The position numbers and the translations under genes were made by a program. Positions 1 through 7,768 of a DNA stretch of 38,632 bases are shown here, piece after piece. A model generated the notes under the pieces. That model searched no databases and had not been told where the DNA came from. It worked only from the letters and a program-made list of their open reading frames with translations. The DNA comes from Actinomadura rubrisoli. GTDB taxonomy: Bacteria; Actinomycetota; Actinomycetes; Streptosporangiales; Streptosporangiaceae. How positions within the stretch are numbered: position 1 is the stretch's first letter; every line of letters starts with the position of its first letter. The stretch covers positions 1 to 38,632 of the forward strand of contig NZ_SMKU01000047.1 in NCBI RefSeq assembly GCF_004349215.1, written 5' to 3'.

Positions 1-1
1 C

Positions 2-100
2 GGTGGCGGCGGTCGTCCCGGTGGCGGCGGCGGCTTCGGCGCGCCCCGCGCGGGTGGCGGCGGTCGTCCCGGCGGTGGCGGCGGCTTCGGCCCCCGTCCC
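2..100 (+). repeat. 51-base (17-residue) Gly-rich coding repeat in infB
   Basis: Two copies of a unit starting GGTGGCGGCGGTCGTCCCGG begin at 2 and 53. They encode [12 protein letters not shown] followed by a diverged tail. The array probably continues upstream of the window, and copy number could vary between strains. Confidence 0.75.
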
Positions 101-2053
101 GGTGGCGGCGGACGCGGCAGGGGCGGCACGCAGGGGGCCTTCGGGCGTCCCGGCGGCCGGCCCGCACGCGGGCGCAAGTCGAAGCGGGCGCGCCGTCAAG
201 AGTTCGAGAACATGCAGGCGCCCGCCGTCGGCGGCGTCCAGGCACCGCGCGGCAACGGCCGGACCATCCGGCTGCCGCAGGGCGCCTCGCTGACCGACTT
301 CGCCGAGAAGATCGGCGCCAACCCGGCGTCGCTCGTCGCGATCATGATGCACCTCGGCAAGATGGTCACCGCGACCCAGTCGGTGGACCCCGACGACCTC
401 CAGGCCCTCGGCCTGGAGCTGGACTTCGACATCCAGGTCGTCAGCCCCGAGGACGAGGACCGCGCGCTGCTGGAGTCGTTCGACATCGAGTACGGCGAGG
501 ACGAGGGCGGCGAGGAGAACCTGCAGTCGCGTCCGCCGGTCGTGACCGTCATGGGCCACGTCGACCACGGTAAGACCAAGCTGCTGGACGCCATCCGCAA
601 CGCCAACGTGATGGGCGGCGAGGCAGGCGGCATCACCCAGCACATCGGTGCCTACCAGGTCGAGACCGAGGTCGACGGCGAGGAACGCAAGATCACCTTC
701 ATCGACACCCCGGGCCACGAGGCGTTCAGCGCCATGCGCGCCCGCGGTGCCGACACCACCGACCTGGTGGTGCTGGTGGTCGCCGCGGACGACGGCGTCA
801 AGCCGCAGACCACCGAGGCGATCGACCACGCCACCGCGGCCGGGGTGCCGATCGTGGTCGCGGTCAACAAGATCGACGTCGAGGGGGCCGACCCCAACCG
901 CGTCCGGGCCCAGCTCACCGAGTACGGCCTGGTCGCCGAGGAGTTCGGCGGCGACACCCAGTTCGTCGACGTGTCGGCGAGGCAGGGCCTCAACATCGAC
1001 GGGCTGCTGGAGGCGATCATCCTGACCGCCGACGCCTCCCTCGACCTGCGCGCCAACCCCGACATGCCGGCCCAGGGCTCGGCCATCGAGGCCCACCTGG
1101 ACAAGGGGCGCGGCGCCGTCGCCAGCGTCGTGGTCCAGCGCGGCACGCTGCGGGTCGGCGACTCGATCGTCTGCGGCGTGGCCCACGGCCGCGTCCGGGC
1201 GATGCTCGACGAGAACGGCAACAACGTCGAGGAGGCGTTCCCGTCCCGTCCGGTGGCGGTGCTCGGCCTCGCGGCCGTGCCCGGCGCCGGGGACAACTTC
1301 CTGGTCGTCGAGGACGACCGGGTCGCCCGGCAGATCGCCGACAAGCGCGTGGCGCGCAAGCGCAACGCCGAACTGCTCAAGAGCCGCAAGAGCAGCTCCC
1401 TTGAGGAGCTGTTCAAGGACCTTGAGCGCGGCGAGCGCGACGAGCTGCTGCTCATCCTCAAGGGCGACGTGTCCGGCTCGGTGGAGGCCCTGGAGGACTC
1501 GCTCCTCAAGATCGACGTGGGCGAGGAGGTCAACCTCCGGATCATCCGCCGCGGCGTCGGCGCGATCACGCAGAACGACGTCAACCTCGCGATGGCGTCC
1601 GACGGCGCGGTCATCATCGGCTTCAACGTGCGTCCCGAGCGGAACGCGCAGGAACTGGCCGACCGCGAGGGCGTGGACATCCGGTACTACTCGATCATCT
1701 ACCAGGCGATCGAGGAGGTCGAGGCGGCCCTCAAGGGCATGCTGAAGCCGGAGTTCGAGGAGGCCCAGCTCGGCACTGCCGAGGTCCGGGAGCTGTTCAA
1801 GGTGCCGCGGATCGGCAACGTCGCCGGCTCGATGGTCACCTCCGGGATCATCCAGCGCAACGCCAAGGCCCGCCTCGTCCGCGACGGCGTCGTGGTCGCC
1901 GACAACCTCACGGTGTCGTCGCTGCGCCGCTTCAAGGACGACGCGACCGAGGTCCGCGAGGGCTTCGAGTGCGGTATCGGCGTCGGGTACAACGACATCA
2001 AGATCGGCGATGTCGTCGAGTGCTTCGAGATGCGGGAGAAGCCCCGCGCCTGA
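2..2053 (+). CDS. infB: Translation initiation factor IF-2, 5' end outside the window
   Basis: IF2 is the GTPase that delivers initiator fMet-tRNA to the 30S subunit and promotes subunit joining. The reading frame is open from base 2, so the N-terminal part lies upstream. The visible protein begins with a Gly/Arg/Pro-rich linker, then a basic stretch (about 160-210) and the IF2 N2-type helical segment. The GTPase domain follows with GHVDHGKT (554-577), DTPGHE (from 704) and NKID (866-877). The remainder fits the domain II beta-barrel, the IF2 domain 3 and the fMet-tRNA-binding C-terminal barrel, ending at a TGA at 2051. It heads the ylxP-rbfA-nrnA-truB series. The Gly-rich linker is typical of actinobacterial IF2. 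The identification is certain; only the start is missing. Confidence 0.97.
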   Translation, partial: GGGGRPGGGGGFGAPRAGGGGRPGGGGGFGPRPGGGGRGRGGTQGAFGRPGGRPARGRKSKRARRQEFENMQAPAVGGVQAPRGNGRTIRLPQGASLTDFAEKIGANPASLVAIMMHLGKMVTATQSVDPDDLQALGLELDFDIQVVSPEDEDRALLESFDIEYGEDEGGEENLQSRPPVVTVMGHVDHGKTKLLDAIRNANVMGGEAGGITQHIGAYQVETEVDGEERKITFIDTPGHEAFSAMRARGADTTDLVVLVVAADDGVKPQTTEAIDHATAAGVPIVVAVNKIDVEGADPNRVRAQLTEYGLVAEEFGGDTQFVDVSARQGLNIDGLLEAIILTADASLDLRANPDMPAQGSAIEAHLDKGRGAVASVVVQRGTLRVGDSIVCGVAHGRVRAMLDENGNNVEEAFPSRPVAVLGLAAVPGAGDNFLVVEDDRVARQIADKRVARKRNAELLKSRKSSSLEELFKDLERGERDELLLILKGDVSGSVEALEDSLLKIDVGEEVNLRIIRRGVGAITQNDVNLAMASDGAVIIGFNVRPERNAQELADREGVDIRYYSIIYQAIEEVEAALKGMLKPEFEEAQLGTAEVRELFKVPRIGNVAGSMVTSGIIQRNAKARLVRDGVVVADNLTVSSLRRFKDDATEVREGFECGIGVGYNDIKIGDVVECFEMREKPRA

Positions 2054-2069
2054 GGCACCGGCACGGCCC

Positions 2070-2106
2070 CCGCGCGGACGCGCCCTCCGGGGCGCGGCCC
2101 GCGCGG
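2070..2106 (+). terminator. GC-rich hairpin after infB
   Basis: CCGCGCGG at 2070-2077 pairs with 2099-2106, enclosing a second stem CGCGCCC/GGGCGCG (2079-2085/2090-2096) with a 4-base loop. No T-run follows, which is common for actinobacterial terminators. It could also only attenuate readthrough into ylxP-rbfA. Confidence 0.5.
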
Positions 2107-2140
2107 CGGGCCACCCGATGAACGGTGATCGACTAATCAG

Positions 2141-2181
2141 TGACACGACGCCAGGCGGATCTTCTAGCCTGGCGTCTGTCA
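2141..2181 (+). promoter_or_regulatory. Long inverted repeat overlapping a possible ylxP promoter
   Basis: TGACA plus GACGCCAGG (2141-2155, one extra C at 2146) pairs with CCTGGCGTC plus TGTCA (2168-2181), giving about 14 base pairs around a 12-base AT-richer loop. A possible promoter lies inside: TGACAC (2141-2146), an 18-base spacer and TAGCCT (2165-2170). It may be a promoter with operator symmetry for ylxP-rbfA, or a second terminator for infB. Confidence 0.4.
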
Positions 2182-2268
2182 TGTCCGGTCCGTCCGTCCC
2201 CGCCGGGCGGCGGCCGGTCCGGGAACACGGCGGCGGACCGCCGTCGTTCCATCTCTGAGGATCCCGAG

Positions 2269-2577
2269 GTGATCGATCAGGTGTACGTGGGGGCTCTGAC
2301 GCTCGACCTGCTGCTGGGGGACGTGCGCTCGCTGAAGCAGAAACGGTCCGTCCTGCGGCCCGTCATCGCCGAGGTGCACAAGCACTTCCCGGCGGTGGCC
2401 GTCGCCGAGACCGGCGGCAACGACCTGCACCGCAGGGCGGAGATCGGGGTGGCCGTGGTCTCGGCCACCGCGGCCAACTGCACCCAGGTGCTCGACCAGT
2501 GCGAACGGCTGGTGGCGGGGCGGCCGGAGATCGAGCTGCTGTCGGCCAGGCAGCGGCTGTTCAACGACGCCGACTGA
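2269..2577 (+). CDS. ylxP: YlxP-like DUF503 family protein
   Basis: This 102-residue protein belongs to the small DUF503 family, found between infB and rbfA in Bacillus (YlxP) and many actinobacteria. Its biochemical role is not established; the position suggests ribosome biogenesis or translation. The core YVGALTLDLLLGDVRSLKQK and the later motif AETGGNDLHRRAEIGVAVVS match the family. I chose the GTG at 2269 because GAGGA (2257-2261) lies 7 bases upstream; the GTG at 2281 is a possible shorter start beginning at VYVG. The rbfA start follows 48 bases after the stop, so co-transcription is likely. Confidence 0.85.
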   Translation: MIDQVYVGALTLDLLLGDVRSLKQKRSVLRPVIAEVHKHFPAVAVAETGGNDLHRRAEIGVAVVSATAANCTQVLDQCERLVAGRPEIELLSARQRLFNDAD

Positions 2578-2625
2578 GCCCGCGGGCTCGGAGCGGCGCG
2601 AGGATCATAGAAAGGGAGTGCGATC

Positions 2626-3150
2626 ATGGTGGACGCAGCGCGCGCGCGCAAGCTCGCCGACCGCATCCAGCAGATCGTGGCGGAGATGCTGGAGCGCCGG
2701 ATCAAGGATCCGCGCCTCGGCTTCGTGACCGTGACGGACACCCGCATCACCAACGACCTGCGCGACGCCACCGTCTACTACACGGTGTACGGGTCGGACG
2801 GCGAGCGCGCCGAGACGGCCGCCGCGCTGGAGAGCGCCAAGGGCGTCATCCGTTCGGAGGTGGGCAGGCAGACCGGGGTCCGGCACACGCCCAGCATCAC
2901 CTTCGTCATGGACTCCCTGATGGAGAACGTCGCGCACATCGACGACCTGCTGGCCAAGGCCCGCGCCCGGGACGCCGAGGTGGCGAAGGCCGCCCAGGGC
3001 GCCTCCCCGGCCGGGGACCCCAACCCCTACCGCGAGCCGTCCGGCGATGACGGCGATGAGGGGGAGGACGGCGAGGCGGCGGCCGGCGCGGCGGAGGGCG
3101 GCGCGGCGGAGGGCGGCGAGGACGGCCGGCAGGGACGCCCGTCATCGTGA
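2626..3150 (+). CDS. rbfA: 30S ribosome-binding factor A
   Basis: RbfA binds the 30S subunit during late 16S rRNA maturation and is associated with cold adaptation in bacteria. The protein has 174 residues. Residues 1-115 form the RbfA KH-type domain, with RIQQIVAEMLERRIKDPRLG and the later block GVRHTPSITFVMDSLMENV typical of the family. The last 55 residues or so are an acidic Ala/Gly/Glu-rich tail, a frequent but poorly conserved addition in actinobacteria. The ATG has a good ribosome-binding site (AAGGGAG, 2612-2618). The stop overlaps the nrnA GTG start by 4 bases (GTGA), which implies translational coupling. Confidence 0.95.
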   Translation: MVDAARARKLADRIQQIVAEMLERRIKDPRLGFVTVTDTRITNDLRDATVYYTVYGSDGERAETAAALESAKGVIRSEVGRQTGVRHTPSITFVMDSLMENVAHIDDLLAKARARDAEVAKAAQGASPAGDPNPYREPSGDDGDEGEDGEAAAGAAEGGAAEGGEDGRQGRPSS

Positions 3151-4421
3151 GCGGGCCGGAGGGGCGCGCGGAGACGCCGGGCGCGGTCTGGGCGCGGCAG
3201 TGCTCGCTGCGCGACGCGGGCGGGCACGCCGCGAGCGGCCATGACGTCGTGCCGCGCGGCGGCGGTGGCGCACGCGCCACCGCCGGAACGTCCGCGGCCA
3301 ACGCGTCCGCCGGCAGCGCCTCCACCGGCGGGTTGTCCGTTGGTGGAGGGGCCAACGGCGGGGGATCCGTCCCCGCGCCGCCCGCCGCCTCCGCGTCCGC
3401 GGTGCCCGTCTCCGCGGCCCCTCAGGGAGCCGACCTGGAGTGGGACCGCGCGGTCGAGCTGATCCGCGCGGCCGACCAGGTCTGCCTCGTCTGCCACGTG
3501 GCGCCGGACGGGGACGCGCTCGGCTCGATGCTCGCGCTCGGGCAGGCCCTGCGCGCGATGGGCAAGGGCTGCCTGGCCTCCTTCGGCGAGCCGTTCACGG
3601 TCCCGGCGATCCTGCGGTTCCTGCCCGGCCAGGAGCTGCTGGTCGAGCCCGACCGGATGCCCGAGGCGCCCGCCCTGATGGTCTCGCTGGACGCGGCGGG
3701 CCAGGCGCGGCTGGGCTCGCTGGCCGCCCGCGCCGGACGCGCCGGGGCGCTGATCGTCATCGACCACCACGCGTCCAACACCGCGTTCGGCGGCGTGCGG
3801 CTCGTCGACCCGGACGCCGCCGCGACCGCCGTCCTGGTCGAGGAGCTGATCCGGCGGCTCGGCGTCCCCCTCGACGGCGACATCGCCCAGGGCCTGTACG
3901 CCGGGCTCGCCAGCGACACCGGCTCGTTCAAGTACCCCTGCACGACCCCCGAAGTGCACGACCTGGCCGGACGGCTGCTGACCGCGGGCGTCCGCCCCGA
4001 GGCCGTCAGCCGGGAGCTGTGGGACCGGGCCCCGTTCGGCTACCTCCAGGTCTTGGCGGGCGCGCTGGCGCGGGCCCGGCTGGAGCGCGACGCGGCGGGC
4101 GGCGAGGGTCTGGTCTGGACGACGATCGCCCGCGCCGACCGCGACTCGCGCGACGTCCCCTACGACCAGCTCGAAGGCGTCATCGACCAGCTCAGGCGTA
4201 CCGACGAGGCCGAGGTCGCCGTCGTGCTGAAGGAGACCGACAAGGGCGAGTGGTACGTCTCCACCCGCGCCAAGGGCTCGGTGGACGTCGGCCGCGCCTG
4301 CGTCGAGCTGGGCGGGGGCGGGCACCGCACCGCCGCCGCGTTCACCATGGGCGGGGAGCCCGCCTGGATCATCGACCGGCTGCGGGCGGCGCTGCGCGTC
4401 CCCGACGAGACCCTCGACTGA
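3147..4421 (+). CDS. nrnA: DHH phosphoesterase: nanoRNase / pAp phosphatase
   Basis: DHH-DHHA1 enzymes of the NrnA type degrade 2-5 nt RNAs and hydrolyse 3'-phosphoadenosine 5'-phosphate; actinobacterial members also act on cyclic dinucleotide products. Conserved elements are HVAPDGDALGS near residue 115, the DHH signature IDHHASN (D206-H208), ASDTGSFKY, and the substrate-binding ELGGGGH motif of the DHHA1 domain ending at H393. The GTG at 3147 overlaps the rbfA stop. The first 94 or so residues are Gly/Ala/Ser-rich and are not part of the fold, making the protein (424 aa) longer than the usual 320-340. A downstream GTG at 3402 would give a normal length but lacks a ribosome-binding site. Confidence 0.9.
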   Translation: MSGPEGRAETPGAVWARQCSLRDAGGHAASGHDVVPRGGGGARATAGTSAANASAGSASTGGLSVGGGANGGGSVPAPPAASASAVPVSAAPQGADLEWDRAVELIRAADQVCLVCHVAPDGDALGSMLALGQALRAMGKGCLASFGEPFTVPAILRFLPGQELLVEPDRMPEAPALMVSLDAAGQARLGSLAARAGRAGALIVIDHHASNTAFGGVRLVDPDAAATAVLVEELIRRLGVPLDGDIAQGLYAGLASDTGSFKYPCTTPEVHDLAGRLLTAGVRPEAVSRELWDRAPFGYLQVLAGALARARLERDAAGGEGLVWTTIARADRDSRDVPYDQLEGVIDQLRRTDEAEVAVVLKETDKGEWYVSTRAKGSVDVGRACVELGGGGHRTAAAFTMGGEPAWIIDRLRAALRVPDETLD

Positions 4422-4467
4422 CCCCGCGAGACCTGCCCGCACGACCCGGCCTCGCATGACGTGACCC

Positions 4468-4504
4468 GCACGACTGGACACTGCACGACTGGACACTGCA
4501 CGAC
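4468..4504 (+). repeat. 15-base tandem repeat upstream of truB
   Basis: The unit GCACGACTGGACACT occurs twice in a row (4468-4497), followed by GCACGAC. It lies in the 100-base gap between nrnA and truB, close to the truB ribosome-binding site (GGAG, 4511-4514). No function is evident. Confidence 0.8.
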
Positions 4505-4522
4505 GGATTCGGAGCGCACTCG

Positions 4523-5407
4523 GTGGAATCGGGCTCGGCGGAATCGGGACTTGTCGTCGTCGACAAACCCGCGGACTGGACCTCGCACGACGTGGTGGGC
4601 CGCATGCGGCGGCTCGCGAAGACCCGGCGGGTCGGCCACGCCGGCACGCTGGACCCGATGGCCACGGGCGTCCTGGTGATCGGGATCGGCAAGGCCACCC
4701 GGCTGCTCGGGCACCTCGCGCTGACCGAGAAGGGCTACGACGCGACGATCCGGCTCGGCGCATCGACCAACACCGACGACGCCGAGGGGGAGATCACCGC
4801 CGCGGCGTCCGCCGCGTCCGTCGCGGACGAGGCGCTGCGCGCGGGCGTCGCGGCGCTGACCGGGCCCATCCGGCAGGTGCCGCCGCAGGTCAGCGCGATC
4901 AAGGTGAACGGGGAGCGGGCGTACAAGATGGCCCGCAAGGGCGAGGAGGTCGCCCTGAAGGCCCGTCCGGTGACCGTGCACGGTTTCGAGGTGACCGGCG
5001 TCCGGCGGCACGGCGACCTGATCGACGTGGACGCCTCCATCTCCTGCTCGTCCGGCACCTACATCCGCGCGCTGGCCCGCGACCTGGGCGCGTCGCTCGG
5101 CTGCGGCGGGCACCTGACCCGGCTGCGCCGCACCCGCGTCGGCCCGTACGACCTGGCCGGGGCCCGCACGCTCGACCGGCTCGCCGAGAAGCTGGAGATC
5201 CTCCCGATGGGCGAGGCGGTCGCCGCCGCGTTCCCCCGCCGGGACGTGTCGGACGACGAGGCCCGCACGGTCGCGCACGGCGGACGGCTCCCGGCGGCGG
5301 GGCTCGGGCCGGGTCCCGTGGGCGTCTTCGCGCCCGACGGGACCCTCCTGGCCCTCGTCGAGGAGCAGGGCGACATCGCCAAGCCCCTCGCCGTGTTCGT
5401 GCCGTGA
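4523..5407 (+). CDS. truB: tRNA pseudouridine(55) synthase
   Basis: TruB isomerises U55 in the T-loop of tRNAs. The protein has 294 residues. It opens with GLVVVDKPADWTSHDVV and carries the catalytic motif HAGTLDPMATG, with the nucleophile D44. VPPQVSAIKVNGERAY and SCSSGTYIRALARDLG are further TruB signatures. The C-terminal segment after about residue 235 fits the actinobacterial TruB C-terminal (PUA-like) domain. The GTG start has GGAG 8 bases upstream. The stop lies 18 bases from the convergent stop of the SCO-type gene. Confidence 0.95.
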   Translation: MESGSAESGLVVVDKPADWTSHDVVGRMRRLAKTRRVGHAGTLDPMATGVLVIGIGKATRLLGHLALTEKGYDATIRLGASTNTDDAEGEITAAASAASVADEALRAGVAALTGPIRQVPPQVSAIKVNGERAYKMARKGEEVALKARPVTVHGFEVTGVRRHGDLIDVDASISCSSGTYIRALARDLGASLGCGGHLTRLRRTRVGPYDLAGARTLDRLAEKLEILPMGEAVAAAFPRRDVSDDEARTVAHGGRLPAAGLGPGPVGVFAPDGTLLALVEEQGDIAKPLAVFVP

Positions 5408-5409
5408 GG

Positions 5410-5437
5410 CCCGCCCCGAAGGGGGCTATCCGGCGGG
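5410..5437. terminator. Short hairpin between convergent truB and the SCO gene
   Basis: CCCGCC (5410-5415) can pair with GGCGGG (5432-5437), and a competing GCCCC/GGGGC stem with a GAAG loop lies at 5413-5426. It sits at two convergent stop codons, where a bidirectional terminator is expected. The stems are short and lack a T-run. Confidence 0.3.
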
Positions 5438-6109
5438 GCTCGGCGCGGTCTTCTCGTTGGCGAGCAGGGTCTTGAGGTCCTTCGCCATGTCGGCGCTGCC
5501 GAACTGGTAGCGGAACAGCAGCCGTCCCGACCCGTCCGGGCCGTAGGCCATGACGTTGCTGCCGTGCTGGACCTGGTAGTTGCCCTTGGCGTGCGCTGGC
5601 GCGGGGCTGACGGGCGCCTTGGCGATCCCGGCGGCCTTCTCGATGCTCTTCCATGGGCCGGTCAGTCCCACGAACGACTTGTCGAATCGGCCGAGGTAGT
5701 CCTTGAGCGCCCTTGGCGTGTCCCGGGCGGGGTCGGCGGTGATGAACACGACCTGCACGCCCGCCCGCTGCGCCGGGCTCAGCAGGGACAGGGCGCCCGC
5801 CGCGTCCGCCATGGTCGTCGGGCAGATGTCCGGGCAGTTGGTGAAGCCGAAGAACAGCAGGGCCACCTTCCCTCTCGTCCTCTTGGGCAGGTCGTAGGGG
5901 CGGCCGTTCATGTCCGTCATCGTGACGTCGGGGATCTTGTACGAGCCGGGCAGCGCCGTCGCCTTGTACGGCGAGGCGGGCGCGGTGTCGGCGATCGTGA
6001 CCGGAGCGGACTCCCCGCCGCAGGCGGCGGCGCTGAGCAGGACGGCGGCCAGGCCGAGGCCGGCCAGCGCGGGGCGTGGCGGACGGGCGGGGCGTGCGGA
6101 AACGCGCAT
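5426..6109 (-). CDS. SCO1/SenC/PrrC-type copper-binding lipoprotein
   Basis: SCO proteins are thioredoxin-fold copper chaperones or thiol reductants that help build the CuA centre of cytochrome c oxidase. The predicted 227-residue protein has a lipoprotein signal: a basic N-terminus, a hydrophobic stretch and the lipobox LSAAAC with lipid-carrying C30. The copper motif C92-P-D-I-C96 and the distal ligand H182 (VQHGSN) are all present, so the protein looks functional. I chose the ATG at 6109, preceded by GGAG; a GTG four codons upstream (6121) is possible. The His-rich membrane protein gene lies 91 bases upstream on the same strand, so the two may form a copper-handling pair. Confidence 0.88.
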   Translation of the reverse strand: MRVSARPARPPRPALAGLGLAAVLLSAAACGGESAPVTIADTAPASPYKATALPGSYKIPDVTMTDMNGRPYDLPKRTRGKVALLFFGFTNCPDICPTTMADAAGALSLLSPAQRAGVQVVFITADPARDTPRALKDYLGRFDKSFVGLTGPWKSIEKAAGIAKAPVSPAPAHAKGNYQVQHGSNVMAYGPDGSGRLLFRYQFGSADMAKDLKTLLANEKTAPSPAG

Positions 6110-6200
6110 GGGACTCTCCACGTGAGTAGACGTCGGCGGACCCCGCCGCGTGGTGTCCGGTGCGTGCGGGCGGCGGGGTGAGGGTGAACTTGGCGTCGGC

Positions 6201-6824
6201 TCAGCGCGCGGGAGGGCCCCGGCGGACGAGCGCGTGGCGGAGCGGGGCGTCCGCGATAGGACGGACCGCGACCCGGAACCGGGGGACTGGGGCGGCCAGG
6301 GCCTCGGCGGGCGACAGCGCGGCGGCGAGCAGCCGCCACGGTCCGGCCGCGGTGGCGGAGACCCGCCGGGCCAGCGCCCAGAGTGCGGCGTCGCCGCGCC
6401 GCAGCCACCAGGCGGCCGCCAGCGCCGCCCCCAGATGGACGAGCGTCATGGTGACGCCCCCGTGCCCCGGGACGGCGGCGAAAGGCTCCGTGGCCGCGAC
6501 CGGCGGTTCGGCGGCGTGATGCCCGATCCCGCCGTGGACGGGACCGCCGTGGACAGGGCCGGACGATGCGCGGGCGAAGAGTGCGTGCAGGCCGAACTGG
6601 GCGCCGACGAGCCCGCCCAGGATCGTCCCGAAGGACCGTTCGGCGCCGGACAGCAGCAGCGAGAGCCCGGTCACGAGCAGGAACCCGAGCCCCACGGCCC
6701 CCGGCGGTACGGCGGCGTGCGCGGCGTACGCGTGTCCGGCGGTGGTCAGGATCAGGCAGACCGTGGCGAAGACCACCGCGCGGGCAAGACGGAAGCAGGG
6801 CTGTACGGGCATGTGTCCGCTCAT
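6201..6824 (-). CDS. Multi-pass membrane protein with His-rich loop
   Basis: I do not recognise a named family. The 207-residue protein has three or four hydrophobic helices: about residues 13-35, 43-60, 65-85 and 122-140. A segment rich in His and Gly (PVHGGPVHGGIGHHAAEPP, about 90-108) and an earlier HAYAAHAA stretch could bind metal. The C-terminal 60 residues are basic and probably cytoplasmic. The gene is upstream of and co-oriented with the SCO-type copper lipoprotein, so a role in copper uptake or homeostasis is an inference from context and the His-rich loop only. The ATG at 6824 was chosen; an ATG at 6812 is the alternative. Confidence 0.6.
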   Translation of the reverse strand: MSGHMPVQPCFRLARAVVFATVCLILTTAGHAYAAHAAVPPGAVGLGFLLVTGLSLLLSGAERSFGTILGGLVGAQFGLHALFARASSGPVHGGPVHGGIGHHAAEPPVAATEPFAAVPGHGGVTMTLVHLGAALAAAWWLRRGDAALWALARRVSATAAGPWRLLAAALSPAEALAAPVPRFRVAVRPIADAPLRHALVRRGPPAR

Positions 6825-6920
6825 GGTCCCACGGGGTGCGGAAAACCCCGCGCCGGGGCGGCAGGATGGAACCTGGTGGCGCGCGTGGCGAGCATCACCC
6901 CGCGGACCCCGTGCGCACTA

Positions 6921-6953
6921 ACCTACGGTCGCGTAACCTACGTGACCGTAGGT
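6921..6953 (+). promoter_or_regulatory. 10-base perfect inverted repeat upstream of the haemolysin III gene
   Basis: ACCTACGGTC (6921-6930) and GACCGTAGGT (6944-6953) form a perfect inverted repeat. A further TAACCTACG copy lies in the spacer. The block ends 8 bases before the ribosome-binding site GAGGAGGTG (6962-6970). The spacing and symmetry suggest an operator, probably for a TetR-type regulator; no regulator gene is adjacent. Confidence 0.6.
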
Positions 6954-6975
6954 CCGAAGGCGAGGAGGTGCCCCT

Positions 6976-7644
6976 TTGACCACTGCGACGGACCGGCCCC
7001 AGGCCCCGTCCCCCACCCGTCCGCGGCTGCGCGGCTGGCTGCATCTCGGCGCGTTCCCCGCCGTGCTGGTCGCCGGGCTCGTGCTGGTGGCGCTCGGCCC
7101 GACCCCGCAGGCGCGGCTCGCGTCGGCGGTGTACGTGGCGACGTCCGGGATGCTATTCGGCATCTCCGGGACGTACCACCGGCAGCGCTCGCACCGGCTG
7201 ATCGAGGTCCTGCGCCGCTTCGACCACGCCAACATCTACCTGATCATCGCCGGGACCTACACCCCGTTCGCGGTCCTCGCGCTGGACGGCGGCGTCCGGA
7301 TCGGCGTCCTGGCCGCCGTCTGGACGGGCGCCATCGCCGGAGTCGTCTTCAGGACGACCTGGATCGGCGCCCCGCGCGCGCTCTACGTGACCCTCTACAT
7401 CGTGCTGGGCTGGGTGGCGGTCCTCTTCCTGCCCCAGTTCCTGTCCGGCGCCGGTGTCGCCGCTTGCGCCATGGTCGCGCTCGGCGGCGTCTGCTACAGC
7501 GTCGGCGGGGTCGTGTACGGGCTGCGCCGTCCGAACCCGTCCCCGCGCTGGTTCGGGTTCCACGAGGTCTTCCACGCCTTCACGCTCGCCGCGTACGTCC
7601 TGCAGTACATCGCCGTCTCGCTGGTCGTCTACCAGTCCGGCTGA
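6976..7644 (+). CDS. Haemolysin III / PAQR-type membrane protein
   Basis: The 222-residue protein matches the HlyIII branch of the PAQR superfamily, integral membrane proteins with a metal site; physiological roles in bacteria are mostly unknown despite the haemolysin name. There are seven hydrophobic helices. Conserved residues include TYHRQRSH after helix 2, FDHANIYLIIAGTYTPF, and the C-terminal FHEVFHAFTLAAYVLQY, whose His residues are expected metal ligands. The start is a TTG at 6976, chosen because the strong GAGGAGGTG site ends 5 bases before it and the hydrophobic core follows directly. An inverted repeat upstream suggests specific regulation. It is separated from ribF by 124 bases. 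Confidence 0.88.
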   Translation: MTTATDRPQAPSPTRPRLRGWLHLGAFPAVLVAGLVLVALGPTPQARLASAVYVATSGMLFGISGTYHRQRSHRLIEVLRRFDHANIYLIIAGTYTPFAVLALDGGVRIGVLAAVWTGAIAGVVFRTTWIGAPRALYVTLYIVLGWVAVLFLPQFLSGAGVAACAMVALGGVCYSVGGVVYGLRRPNPSPRWFGFHEVFHAFTLAAYVLQYIAVSLVVYQSG

Positions 7645-7768
7645 GCCGGGCCCGTACGGGAAAGCACGCCCCACCGGTAACCGCACCGGACGGCGCATGG
7701 CACTCTTAGGACCACGACAGGTGAGACTCGGCAGGAAACCGGGCAGGGACGTCCAACGCAGGGAGAGC

